Shown piece by piece: positions 40,630 through 47,867 of a stretch of DNA of 64,000 nucleotides. The DNA lies in the NCBI GenBank assembly GCA_963727245.1, contig CAVSFO010000021.1, positions 1 to 64,000 of the forward strand. Direction: 5' to 3'. The stretch is from JBKQVT01 sp963727245. Lineage in GTDB: Bacteria; Planctomycetota; Planctomycetia; Pirellulales; Thermoguttaceae. The translations under genes were made by a program, and so were the position numbers. Below the pieces are notes generated by a model that ran no database searches, was not told the DNA's origin, and was given only the letters and a program-made list of their open reading frames with translations. Within the stretch, counting starts at the first letter, position 1. Each line of letters begins with the position of its first letter.

Positions 40630-42678
40630 TTACGCCCGCAGTTCCGCCCCGTGGGCTTGCTTGCAGGCGGCCACGATCCGGTCGCGGACGGCATCGGCCT
40701 GGGGGCTCGTCAAGGTGCCCTCCTTCGATCGCAAGGCGATGCTGAAAAGCAGGCTTTTCTTGCCGGCGCCCAGCCGTTGCGGGTCGCGGTACGTCTGGCG
40801 ATATTCGAGGTCCTCCAGGTCCGGGCCGCCCTGCTGCCGTACCGTGGCTGCCACGTCGGCCCAGCGGACCGCCTCGTCGACCACCAGGTTCAGGTCGCGG
40901 CTGACGGCCGGATAGGGCGGCTGCGGCACGTAGCGGGGCGTCAGATCGGCCGCCTCGATCAGCAGCGAGAGTTTCACTTCCGCCACGGTGGCCGGGCCGC
41001 GCAGCTCGAAGCGTTTGAGTTCCTCGGGCCGCAGTTGGCCGACATAGGCCAGCACCTGGCCGCCCAGCCGCAGTTGACAGGCGGCCTGACCGTCCAAGAG
41101 CGGGATCGCCGCCAGCTCGGCCTGCAATTCCAGCCCCCGCCGCAGCGCGGCGACGATGGCCTCGACGAGTCCTTTCAGTGCGGCGTAGTCGCGCCCGCTG
41201 GTGATGCCGAGCATGCGCTCCTCGCGGGGCAAGCCGCCGCCCTCGGGCAGATAGACGTTGGCGATCTCGAACAACTCGATGTCCGCATTGGAGAGGGCCT
41301 CGTTGGTCGCCCGCGCGGCCAGCAGGCTGGGGACCAGGCTGACGCGGAGCGTGTCGGCCCCGCGCAGCACGGGCATCAGGCTCCGCAGCGGCTCGCCGTC
41401 GGTCCAGGGGCTGAAGGCCGCGGCGGCCGCGCGATCGACGAGGCTCAGCGTCATCGCCTCGTCCACGCCCGCCGCTATGAGCACCTGGCGGACCTTCTCC
41501 AGCACGCGGTCCTCGCGGCTGCGCGCCGAGGGGGCCATGGGCACGCCCACATCCTCGGGAATCTTCTCGTAGCCGTCGATGCGGGCGACTTCCTCGACCA
41601 GGTCGATCTCGCGCGACAGGTCGCGGCGCCAACTGGGCGGCACCACCGTGATCGAGGCCGCCTGGGGCCGGACGCCGCCGGCCGGCGTCGCCTCGACGTT
41701 GCCCAACGCGGTGAGAATCTGCCGCACGCGCTCGGGCGGCACGTCGATGCCGAGGATGCGCTTCAGTTGCGCAAATCGCAGCACGATGGGCGGCCGCGGC
41801 CCGGGCCGGCGGCCCACGTCGACCACGCCGGCGGCCAGCTCGCCCCCGGCCAGGTCGAGGATCAGCTCGCAGCAGCGGCGGCTGGCCCAATCGACCCCTT
41901 CCGGGTCCATCGGCCTCTCGAAGCGGTAGGACGATTCGCTGTGCAGATTGAGCCGCCGCGCCGTCCGGCGGATGGAAATGGGATCGAACTGGGCCGATTC
42001 GACGAGCACGGCCGTGGTTGACGCTGACACTTCCGTGGCCGCGCCCCCCATCACGCCGCCGATGGCTATCGGCTCCCGCGCATCGGTGATCAGGCAAATA
42101 CCCGCATCAAGCTGGTATCGCTTGTGGTCGATTGCCTCAATGGCCTCGCCGGCGAGGGGATGGGATTCACGGACGACAATCTCCGGCCCATTCGGCCCGC
42201 GCAGCCGGCTGTAATCGAAGGTGTGCAGCGGCTGGCCGCATTCCATGAGCACGTAGTTCGAGGCGTCCACAACGTTGTTCACCGCCGCTATGCCCACGGT
42301 CGCCAGCCGATCGACGAGCCACGCCGGGCTGGCCGCCACCTTCAGGCCGCGGACCACCCGGGCCGTGTAGCGCGGGCAAAGCTCCGGGCAGTCGATGCGC
42401 ACGCGGACCAACTCGGCGACCGGCGTCGCGCCCTCGGGCGGCCGCGCCGGCGGAATCGCTAGCGGCTGGTCCAACAAGACCGCAATCTCCCGCGCCACGC
42501 CCAGGTGTCCCAGGCAGTCGGGCCGGTTGCTGGTCACTTCCAGGTCGATGGCCAGATCGCCGCCGACGGCCGCCGTGGACTCGTGATTGAGCCCGGCCAT
42601 CATCAGCCGCCGCTCGACTTCCTCGGCCGGCAAGGCCAGGTTCACGTACTGCTTCAGCCAGTTCCAGGAAACGATCAT
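40630..42678 (-). CDS. pheT: Phenylalanine-tRNA ligase beta subunit
   Basis: A 682-residue beta chain of the heterotetrameric cytoplasmic enzyme that charges tRNA-Phe. It starts MIVSWNWLKQYVNLALPAEE and goes straight to the B3/B4 core (NVVDASNYVLMECGQPLHTF, IAIGGVMGG), B5 (RRDLSREIDLVEEVARIDGY) and the C-terminal anticodon-binding ferredoxin-like domain (YPAVSRDLNLVVDE). The N-terminal EMAP-like tRNA-binding domain of the 795-residue E. coli form is absent, as in other short-type PheT. It follows pheS by 16 bases. ATG 42678 is chosen because the upstream frame has no homology. The frame is intact. Confidence 0.95.
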   Translation of the reverse strand: MIVSWNWLKQYVNLALPAEEVERRLMMAGLNHESTAAVGGDLAIDLEVTSNRPDCLGHLGVAREIAVLLDQPLAIPPARPPEGATPVAELVRVRIDCPELCPRYTARVVRGLKVAASPAWLVDRLATVGIAAVNNVVDASNYVLMECGQPLHTFDYSRLRGPNGPEIVVRESHPLAGEAIEAIDHKRYQLDAGICLITDAREPIAIGGVMGGAATEVSASTTAVLVESAQFDPISIRRTARRLNLHSESSYRFERPMDPEGVDWASRRCCELILDLAGGELAAGVVDVGRRPGPRPPIVLRFAQLKRILGIDVPPERVRQILTALGNVEATPAGGVRPQAASITVVPPSWRRDLSREIDLVEEVARIDGYEKIPEDVGVPMAPSARSREDRVLEKVRQVLIAAGVDEAMTLSLVDRAAAAAFSPWTDGEPLRSLMPVLRGADTLRVSLVPSLLAARATNEALSNADIELFEIANVYLPEGGGLPREERMLGITSGRDYAALKGLVEAIVAALRRGLELQAELAAIPLLDGQAACQLRLGGQVLAYVGQLRPEELKRFELRGPATVAEVKLSLLIEAADLTPRYVPQPPYPAVSRDLNLVVDEAVRWADVAATVRQQGGPDLEDLEYRQTYRDPQRLGAGKKSLLFSIALRSKEGTLTSPQADAVRDRIVAACKQAHGAELRA

Positions 42679-42694
42679 GGCATTGGCCCCGGGC

Positions 42695-43735
42695 TCAGAA
42701 CTGGTGCAGGAAGCGCACGTCGTTCTTGTAAAACTCGCGGATGTCGGTGACGTGATGCCGCCGGGCACAGACGCGCTCGATGCCCAGGCCGAACGCCAGC
42801 CCGGAGACCTCCTCCGGATCGTAGCCGACCGCGCTGAGGACGGCCGGATCGACCATGCCCGCCCCGCCCATCTCCATCCAGCCCCCCTGCCAACTCATAT
42901 CCACCTCGACGCTCGGCTCGGTGAAGGGGAAGAACGAGGGGCGGAAGCGGATGTGGACGTCGTCCTGAAAGAAGCTGCGGGCGAACAGCCGCAGGATGCT
43001 CTTCAAGTCGGCCATCGTCACCTTGCGGTCGACCAGCAGACCCTCGATCTGGTGGAACATGGGATAGTGGGTGGCGTCGGCCGTGTCGGGCCGATAGACG
43101 CGGCCCAGGGAAATGATCCGCACCGGCGGGGGCGTGGATTCCATGACCCGGATCTGCACCGTGCTCGTCTGGCTCCGCAACAGCCAGCCCTGGGCGTCGG
43201 GGGCCGCCTTTGTCCCGGGCCCGCCGGCGATGGCCGCGGCCAGGTAGAAGTTGTCCAGCGGATCGCGGGCCGGGTGTTCGGGGGGAATGTTGAGGGCCTC
43301 GAAGTTGTGCCAATGGTCTTCCACCTCCGGCCCGTCGGCCACGGTGAAGCCCAGCCGGCCCATGATGTCCTTCAACGCCTCGATCGTTTGCGTGATGGGA
43401 TGCAGGTGGCCCAGACGGGGGTGCGGTCCCGGCACGGTGGGGTCGAAGGCGCCGGCGGCGGCGGTGGCCTTTCGCACGGCGACGCGGCCGCGAGCCTCTT
43501 CCAGGGCGGCTTCGAGCTGCTCCTTGACGGCGTTGAAGCGCAGGCCGGCGGCCGGTTTGTCGGCCTTGTCGACCGTGCCGAGCCCCTTTTGCACGGCCTT
43601 GAGGCGTCCGCTCTTGGCGCCGAGGAACTCGATGCGCACCGCCTCGACCGCCTCGGCGTCGGCGGCCGCGGCCAGCGCGGCGACGGCTGCCCGGGCAAGA
43701 TCGTCAAGTTCTGCGAGAAACTCAGCCAGTGCCAT
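42695..43735 (-). CDS. pheS: Phenylalanine-tRNA ligase alpha subunit
   Basis: A 346-residue class II synthetase catalytic subunit. It has an N-terminal coiled coil (1-85), then HPITQTIEALKDIMGRLGF, motif 2 around ISLGRVYRPDTADATHYPMF, the FRPSFFPFTEPSVEVDMSW stretch and motif 3 (GLAFGLGIERVC). Phe binding needs the FFPFTEPS region, which is present. It is the first gene of a pheS-pheT operon. No T-box or leader peptide was recognised upstream; a G-rich tract lies 110-135 bases before the start codon. The frame is intact. Confidence 0.95.
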   Translation of the reverse strand: MALAEFLAELDDLARAAVAALAAAADAEAVEAVRIEFLGAKSGRLKAVQKGLGTVDKADKPAAGLRFNAVKEQLEAALEEARGRVAVRKATAAAGAFDPTVPGPHPRLGHLHPITQTIEALKDIMGRLGFTVADGPEVEDHWHNFEALNIPPEHPARDPLDNFYLAAAIAGGPGTKAAPDAQGWLLRSQTSTVQIRVMESTPPPVRIISLGRVYRPDTADATHYPMFHQIEGLLVDRKVTMADLKSILRLFARSFFQDDVHIRFRPSFFPFTEPSVEVDMSWQGGWMEMGGAGMVDPAVLSAVGYDPEEVSGLAFGLGIERVCARRHHVTDIREFYKNDVRFLHQF

Positions 43736-43844
43736 ATTCCACGGCCAGGGGTTGCACGATTACGGGGATTGTCCCCTTTGGTCGGCAGGTTGATTGGGTC
43801 ACGGCCCGTTAATGTAACAGCCAGCCGGCCGTCCGTCCAGCGGT

Positions 43845-43870
43845 GGGGGGACGGGGTGGGGGGACTGGGG
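43845..43870 (+). other. G-quadruplex-forming tract
   Basis: Four G runs (6, 4, 6, 4) with 2-, 1- and 3-base loops lie on the plus strand, upstream of pheS, which is on the minus strand. This fits a stable intramolecular quadruplex in the non-transcribed strand or a C-rich RNA leader. No other run of this kind was noticed in the window. Confidence 0.6.
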
Positions 43871-43979
43871 ATGCGAGAGGATTTCCGCAAGGATGGCGTC
43901 GTCGGGCATGGAATCGTCCGAGTGCAATTGCTGCCACAGCGATGGCCGTCATCCGGGGACGGCGGAAACCTTCAGTCCC

Positions 43980-44345
43980 TCAATCCTGGCGCAGTCGTAA
44001 AGCCAGTTTCGCCAGGACAAGCTGGTTCAGGCTCGTTCCCTCGGACAGCGCCTCGCGTTCCAAAGCCGCGTGCAGCGTCTTGGGAACGCGCACCACGAAT
44101 CGACCACTCTTGGTCGGTTCGGCGCCGGCGGCGACGCCCGTCTTCTGCATCTTCTCCTCCACCATCGCGTGGAGTTTTCCGTATGCCTCGGTCTTGCGGA
44201 ACGCGGCGCGATCCGCAGAATCCGCAAACCGCCTCGAAACCAGGCCGTCGAGCGGGTCAAACAGCGCGTTGGACAAATCGGCCCAAGTCTTGGACTTCTT
44301 AGCCAACCGCTGAGCTTCGGCGAGAATATCGTTGGCTTTGCTCAT
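43980..44345 (-). CDS. Ribbon-helix-helix protein, HicB-like C-terminus
   Basis: A 121-residue protein. The C-terminal 45 residues (SGRFVVRVPKTLHAALEREA, SEGTSLNQLVLAKLALRL) match the ribbon-helix-helix DNA-binding domain of HicB/Arc-type antitoxins. The N-terminal part (SKANDILAEAQRLAKKSKTW) is helical and unassigned. HicB antitoxins normally adjoin a HicA toxin of 60-80 residues; none is visible on either side, so this is an orphan antitoxin or a plain regulator. The base composition of the gene and its promoter is lower in GC than the surroundings, suggesting acquisition. ATG 44345 lies 27 bases from a perfect sigma-70 promoter. Confidence 0.72.
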   Translation of the reverse strand: MSKANDILAEAQRLAKKSKTWADLSNALFDPLDGLVSRRFADSADRAAFRKTEAYGKLHAMVEEKMQKTGVAAGAEPTKSGRFVVRVPKTLHAALEREALSEGTSLNQLVLAKLALRLRQD

Positions 44346-44372
44346 AACAGGTCTCGTGATATCACCTGTAGT

Positions 44373-44402
44373 ATTATACATTTTACATTCTGTGGCTGTC
44401 AA
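44373..44402 (-). promoter_or_regulatory. Perfect consensus sigma-70 promoter (TTGACA-18-TATAAT)
   Basis: On the minus strand TTGACA (44402-44397) and TATAAT (44378-44373) are separated by exactly 18 bases. Transcription would begin near 44366, giving a leader of about 20 bases before ATG 44345 of the ribbon-helix-helix gene. No comparable match was noticed elsewhere in the window. Confidence 0.85.
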
Positions 44403-44455
44403 TCTGGCTGAATTGCGACGGGTGATGAAGAATACGGGGTCCGTGCGGCCTCAAC

Positions 44456-44510
44456 CATATCCGGCGGCTGACGCCACCGGCTCGTTGCGAAGAACCACCG
44501 GCTCGTTACC
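44456..44510. repeat. ATCCGGCGGCTGACGCCACC palindrome and duplicate
   Basis: A variant of the TCCGGAGGC..GCCTCCGG family (TATCCGGCGGCTGACGCCAC, then CGGCTCGTTGCGAAGAA) is followed by a second, shortened ACCACCGGCTCGTTACCAAG unit. Confidence 0.8.
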
Positions 44511-44532
44511 AAGAATCCCGCTCCACGCAGGC

Positions 44533-45080
44533 TCAACCCTGGTTGCGGAGGCTGAGGATCAATTCCACTTCGCCGACGGGCGTGCCGACGCGGCGGGCGA
44601 TCTCGGCCGGCTCGTAACCGTAGTCGGCCAGCGTGTAGATTTCCTCCTGGCGGCGGGGCCGCGACGCGGCGGGCCGCACCCCCGTCTCGCCGCGCTCGTC
44701 CGCCTCGCTGCGTTGCAGCGACCGCGCTTGGTTGTTCGTCCGCGGCAGCGGCTCGGCCGCCCGCTCCAGGGCCGCCTCCAGCCGGGCGGCCGCCCGATCG
44801 CCTTCCGCCACCAGCGCCGAAGCGCGCTGAGCTTGCTGTCCAACTGGGCGGACAAATCGCGGGCCGTGTCGTGCATGTGGACCTCCCAGCGCTCCAGATC
44901 TTTCGGTCCTTCGCCGGCTGACGACGGGGCCTGAGGCGACGGCTGCAGGTTGCCGCGGGCCGGCCCTTGCCGCGGCCGCGCATAATAGCGATTGCTCCGC
45001 AGCAGCAACAGTCCCGCAATCACGGCCACGGCAGCCACCGCCCAGGAACTCGGATCGTGAAGTCCCGCCAAGAGCGTCAT
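44533..45080 (-). CDS. Small membrane protein with C-terminal HTH-like segment (frame broken near 44820)
   Basis: One transmembrane helix (SSWAVAAVAVIAGLLLLRS) is followed by a linker and a coiled coil (DLSAQLDSKLSAL). The frame shifts where CTTCGG appears to lack a T near 44820, then continues SALVAEGDRAAARLEAALER, a disordered region and IYTLADYGYEPAEIARRVGT, a helix-turn-helix-like segment similar to DUF6115/DUF2802-type proteins. About 182 residues. ATG 45080 overlaps the larC stop (ATGA), so it is translationally coupled to larC. The function is unknown. Confidence 0.7.
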
Positions 45081-46279
45081 GTCTCGGGCATCCCGGAAGA
45101 ATTGCGCGTGACCTCGCCGCTGCGGAATGCCTGTTGGGCCGCCTCGTAGACGTCGCGCAGCGGCACGCGGTGTTCCAAGGCGATGCGGCGACAGGACTCG
45201 AACTCGGGGGCGAAGCGGGCGTGCTGGGCCGCCAGCCAGGCCACCTTGCCCTCGACCGGGCCCCAGGGGGTCTGGACCTGGTGCGACTGGCGCGGCAGCA
45301 CGCGGCGGCCCGCCGTCCAGCGCCGCACGCCCAAGGTCGTCGTCTCCTCGAAGAGGATGGCCTCCATCGCCTCGACGTCGGCGAGCCGGCAGAGCACCGA
45401 GAGTTTCACTCCGGGGCGATTCTTCTTCATCTGGATGGCCGTGGTGTAAACGTCCAACGCCCCGGCATCCCAGAGCCGCCCGAGACAATAGCCGATCCAC
45501 TCGCCGCTGCTGTCGTCGAGGTTGGTTTCCAGCACGCAGACTTGCGGCCCGGCGGCCGCCGATGCGGACTCGCCCAGCAGCAGCCGCAACACGTTCGGTT
45601 GCTGCTCCAGGTCGCGGCGGCCGGCGCCGCAGCCGATCCGCTCGATGGTCATGGCCGGCACCGGACCGAACGACCGCACCAGCGTCGCCAGGATGGCGGC
45701 TCCGGTGGGCGTGGTCAGCTCGTGCGGAATCGCCGTCTCGGCCAAGGGGATTCCCCGCAGCAACTCGGCGGTGGCCGGCGCGGGGACGCTGAACTCGCCG
45801 TGGGCGATGCGGATGCGGCCCGTGCCGGTCGGCACCGCCGAGGCGGCCGCATATTGGATGCCCAGCAGGTCCCAGCCCACCGCCGTGCCCACCACGTCGG
45901 CAATCGAGTCGGCGGCCCCGACCTCGTGGAAATGCACCTCCTCGATCGCCACGCCGTGGACCTTGGCCTCGGCCTGGGCCAGCCGCGTGAAGATCTCGGC
46001 GGCCAACTCCTGCTGCCGTGGCGAGAGCCGCCCGACGCGGATCATCGCCAAGATATCGCCCAGGCCGCGATGGGCGTGTTCGGGCTGGTACTCGACCGTG
46101 ACCTGGGTCGCCCGCACGCCCAGCTTCTTCACTTCCGCGGCGATCAGCCGGCAGCCGGGAAGCCCCAGCGAGGCGATCGCCTCGTTGAGTTGCTCCAGCG
46201 GGACGCCGGCATCGACCAGGGCGCCGAGCATCATGTCGCCGCTGATGCCGCTGAAGCAGTCGAGATAGGCGATTTGCAT
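45077..46279 (-). CDS. larC: Nickel pincer cofactor biosynthesis protein LarC
   Basis: A 400-residue protein of the LarC/DUF111 family, the CTP-dependent nickel insertase that completes the pyridinium nickel-pincer cofactor of lactate racemase. Diagnostic segments: MQIAYLDCFSGISGDMMLGA (start), EVHFHEVGAADSIADVVG, VCVLETNLDDSSGEWIGYC and TLGVRRWTAGRRVLPR. In Lactobacillus LarC is made from two frames by programmed frameshifting; here it is one intact frame. larB and larE are not in the window. The likely client is the LarA-like protein at 37614, although the genes are 6 kb apart. Confidence 0.92.
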   Translation of the reverse strand: MQIAYLDCFSGISGDMMLGALVDAGVPLEQLNEAIASLGLPGCRLIAAEVKKLGVRATQVTVEYQPEHAHRGLGDILAMIRVGRLSPRQQELAAEIFTRLAQAEAKVHGVAIEEVHFHEVGAADSIADVVGTAVGWDLLGIQYAAASAVPTGTGRIRIAHGEFSVPAPATAELLRGIPLAETAIPHELTTPTGAAILATLVRSFGPVPAMTIERIGCGAGRRDLEQQPNVLRLLLGESASAAAGPQVCVLETNLDDSSGEWIGYCLGRLWDAGALDVYTTAIQMKKNRPGVKLSVLCRLADVEAMEAILFEETTTLGVRRWTAGRRVLPRQSHQVQTPWGPVEGKVAWLAAQHARFAPEFESCRRIALEHRVPLRDVYEAAQQAFRSGEVTRNSSGMPET

Positions 46280-46739
46280 GGGCGGGATCTCCGCTGCCGG
46301 TGGTCGGAAGACCGCCGTGGTAAACACATTTTAGGGGATATTGGCCTGCCGCGAATACCCCGATTTCCGCCGGCAGGCCATCCTTCGCACAACTTGCGTG
46401 CGCGGAGAATGAGCGACGCGATTGAGGTCCCCTCTCCCTCCGGGAGAGGGTTGGGGTGAGGGGAATCACGGCGAACGGCGGCTAGCCGGTCACGCATCTC
46501 CTCCGCTTCCCCCCACCCCCGGGCACCGCCTAGTGGTCCCTCCCAGAGGGAGAGGGGGGCTGTTTCAACGGCATTGGGATGAGGGAAATTACAGGAGCTA
46601 TTGGCCGTGCCGGACAACTCTCTATTTTCTTTATGCGTCTTGACCCATCGGGCGGGCCTCGTTAAAGTACCGCCGCGAAAAACCCGGATTTTCTGCCGAA
46701 AGGATGGGAAAAGGCGCCTGTCCCCTCTTCCCGTGGGCC
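46280..46739. other. Intergenic stretch between divergent larC and KaiA-like genes
   Basis: Apart from the two-armed repeat at 46429-46559 nothing recognisable is present. The short frame ending in VPSPSGRGLG that reaches 46459 is a translation of the repeat, not a gene. Both divergent promoters must lie here. Confidence 0.5.
46429..46559. repeat. Second two-armed CCCCTCTCCCTCCGGGAGAG element
   Basis: The left arm (46429-46463) and a diverged right arm (46501-46559, ending CCCAGAGGGAGAGGGGGG) repeat the layout seen at 28134-28251. The outer flank AATGAGCGACGCGATTGAGG also resembles AATGAGCGGTGCGATCGAGG there. The shared flank suggests a defined mobile unit of about 150 bases. Confidence 0.85.
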
Positions 46740-47747
46740 ATGAATGTGACGCTCTTGGACCAGCAATGCCCGGCCGTTGGGTCGCCGTCGGTTTGGCGCG
46801 ATCTGCCGCCGCGGATCAAGGCGTTGTATATCACGACGCGGGGGCGGATGGGGGGATGGCTGGCCGAGGCGTTTGCCGCCGACAGTGCCGTCGAGGTGCT
46901 CCTGGAGGAAGTCGTCGGCAGCGCCGCGGCGTTGGGCCGGCTCCGCGAGGAGGCCTTCGACGCCGTGCTGGTGACCCATGAGCCCGAGGAATTGGACGCC
47001 CTGGACCTCATCGAGGGCTATCGCACCGGCGGTGCCGACGAGCCCGTCGTCGTGGTGGGCGCGCAGAGCGAGCAGGAAATGGCCGCCTTGTGCTACGAGG
47101 TCGGCGCCGACGGCTACGTCTGCGTCCACACCACCACCACGCGAAACCTCATCTGGATTATCGCCCGCGCGATCCAGCGGCACAAACTCATTCGGGAAAA
47201 CCAGCACCTGGCGCACGCCGAACAAACCCGCCTGCAACGCGAGCACGACGAGGCGACCCGGCTGATTCAAGAGCAATGGGCGGCGCTGGAGGGGTCGGAG
47301 GCGGTGGCGGCCACGCCCGCCGCCGGCGGCCCGGCGACCCCGGTACGGGACTGGCGCATCCCGCTGCCGGCGGAATTGATCGCCCATTACCGCGAGCTGC
47401 TAAGGGTCTACGTCATCATGGGATCGGGCAATCTGAGCTATGAGATGCGGCGGCTGGCGGAAATGCTGGTGGTCGCCGGACTGACCGCCCGCCAGACCAT
47501 GCAACTGCACCTGCAAGTGCTGGAGGAATTGGTCCACGGCCTGGGCGCCCGCAGCACCCGGCACGTCATGACCCGGGCCGACCTGCTGGCGATGGAACTG
47601 GTGATGCACCTGGCCGAGGGCTACCGGCGGCGATACCAGGAGCGAACGCACCCCCCCTTGCAGCGGCTGTTGCCGGGCTTTGACGGCTGCGCCCCTGAAT
47701 TGGCGACGCGCAGAATCCCCTCTCCCTCCGGGAGAGGGATAGGGTGA
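46740..47747 (+). CDS. KaiA-like protein: pseudo-receiver plus RsbU/KaiA-type helical domain
   Basis: A 335-residue soluble protein. Residues about 25-150 have a response-regulator fold (IKALYITTRG, FDAVLVTHEPEELDALDLIE, PVVVVGAQSEQEMAALCYEV, GADGYVCVHT), but the phospho-acceptor Asp and the conserved Lys are missing. A coiled coil (155-190) follows. Residues about 215-312 (IAHYRELLRVYVIMG, AGLTARQTMQLHLQVLEELV, MELVMHLAEGYRRRYQE) resemble the RsbU N-terminal / KaiA C-terminal four-helix dimer domain. This order is that of cyanobacterial KaiA. No kaiB or kaiC is nearby, so partner-switching or phosphorelay control is inferred. The last ten residues and stop come from a dispersed repeat. Confidence 0.72.
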   Translation: MNVTLLDQQCPAVGSPSVWRDLPPRIKALYITTRGRMGGWLAEAFAADSAVEVLLEEVVGSAAALGRLREEAFDAVLVTHEPEELDALDLIEGYRTGGADEPVVVVGAQSEQEMAALCYEVGADGYVCVHTTTTRNLIWIIARAIQRHKLIRENQHLAHAEQTRLQREHDEATRLIQEQWAALEGSEAVAATPAAGGPATPVRDWRIPLPAELIAHYRELLRVYVIMGSGNLSYEMRRLAEMLVVAGLTARQTMQLHLQVLEELVHGLGARSTRHVMTRADLLAMELVMHLAEGYRRRYQERTHPPLQRLLPGFDGCAPELATRRIPSPSGRGIG

Positions 47748-47750
47748 GGG
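47717..47750. repeat. CCCTCTCCCTCCGGGAGAGG arm forming a gene end
   Basis: One arm of the family (ATCCCCTCTCCCTCCGGGAG, then AGGGATAGGGTGAGGG) supplies IPSPSGRGIG and the TGA (47745-47747) of the KaiA-like gene. Confidence 0.88.
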
Positions 47751-47867
47751 CTTTGATTGGAGCCGGCCAGGCCCTTCGCCGGTGAAGTGACCTTCCTCCC
47801 GGCGGCGAATTTTGGTAAGAAACTCCACCTCATCAGAATCGCATATCCCTCTTCCGGGGGTTAGTCT

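Noticed and set aside
43736..43979. T-box or leader-peptide attenuator before pheS
   Set aside because: No T-box sequence, no Phe-rich short ORF and no terminator/antiterminator pair could be found.
45077..46279. Programmed frameshift in larC
   Set aside because: In Lactobacillus larC is split by a programmed frameshift, but here the frame is continuous.
46381..46459. Small ORF ending VPSPSGRGLG upstream of the KaiA-like gene
   Set aside because: This is translation of a dispersed repeat at the end of an antisense shadow frame.
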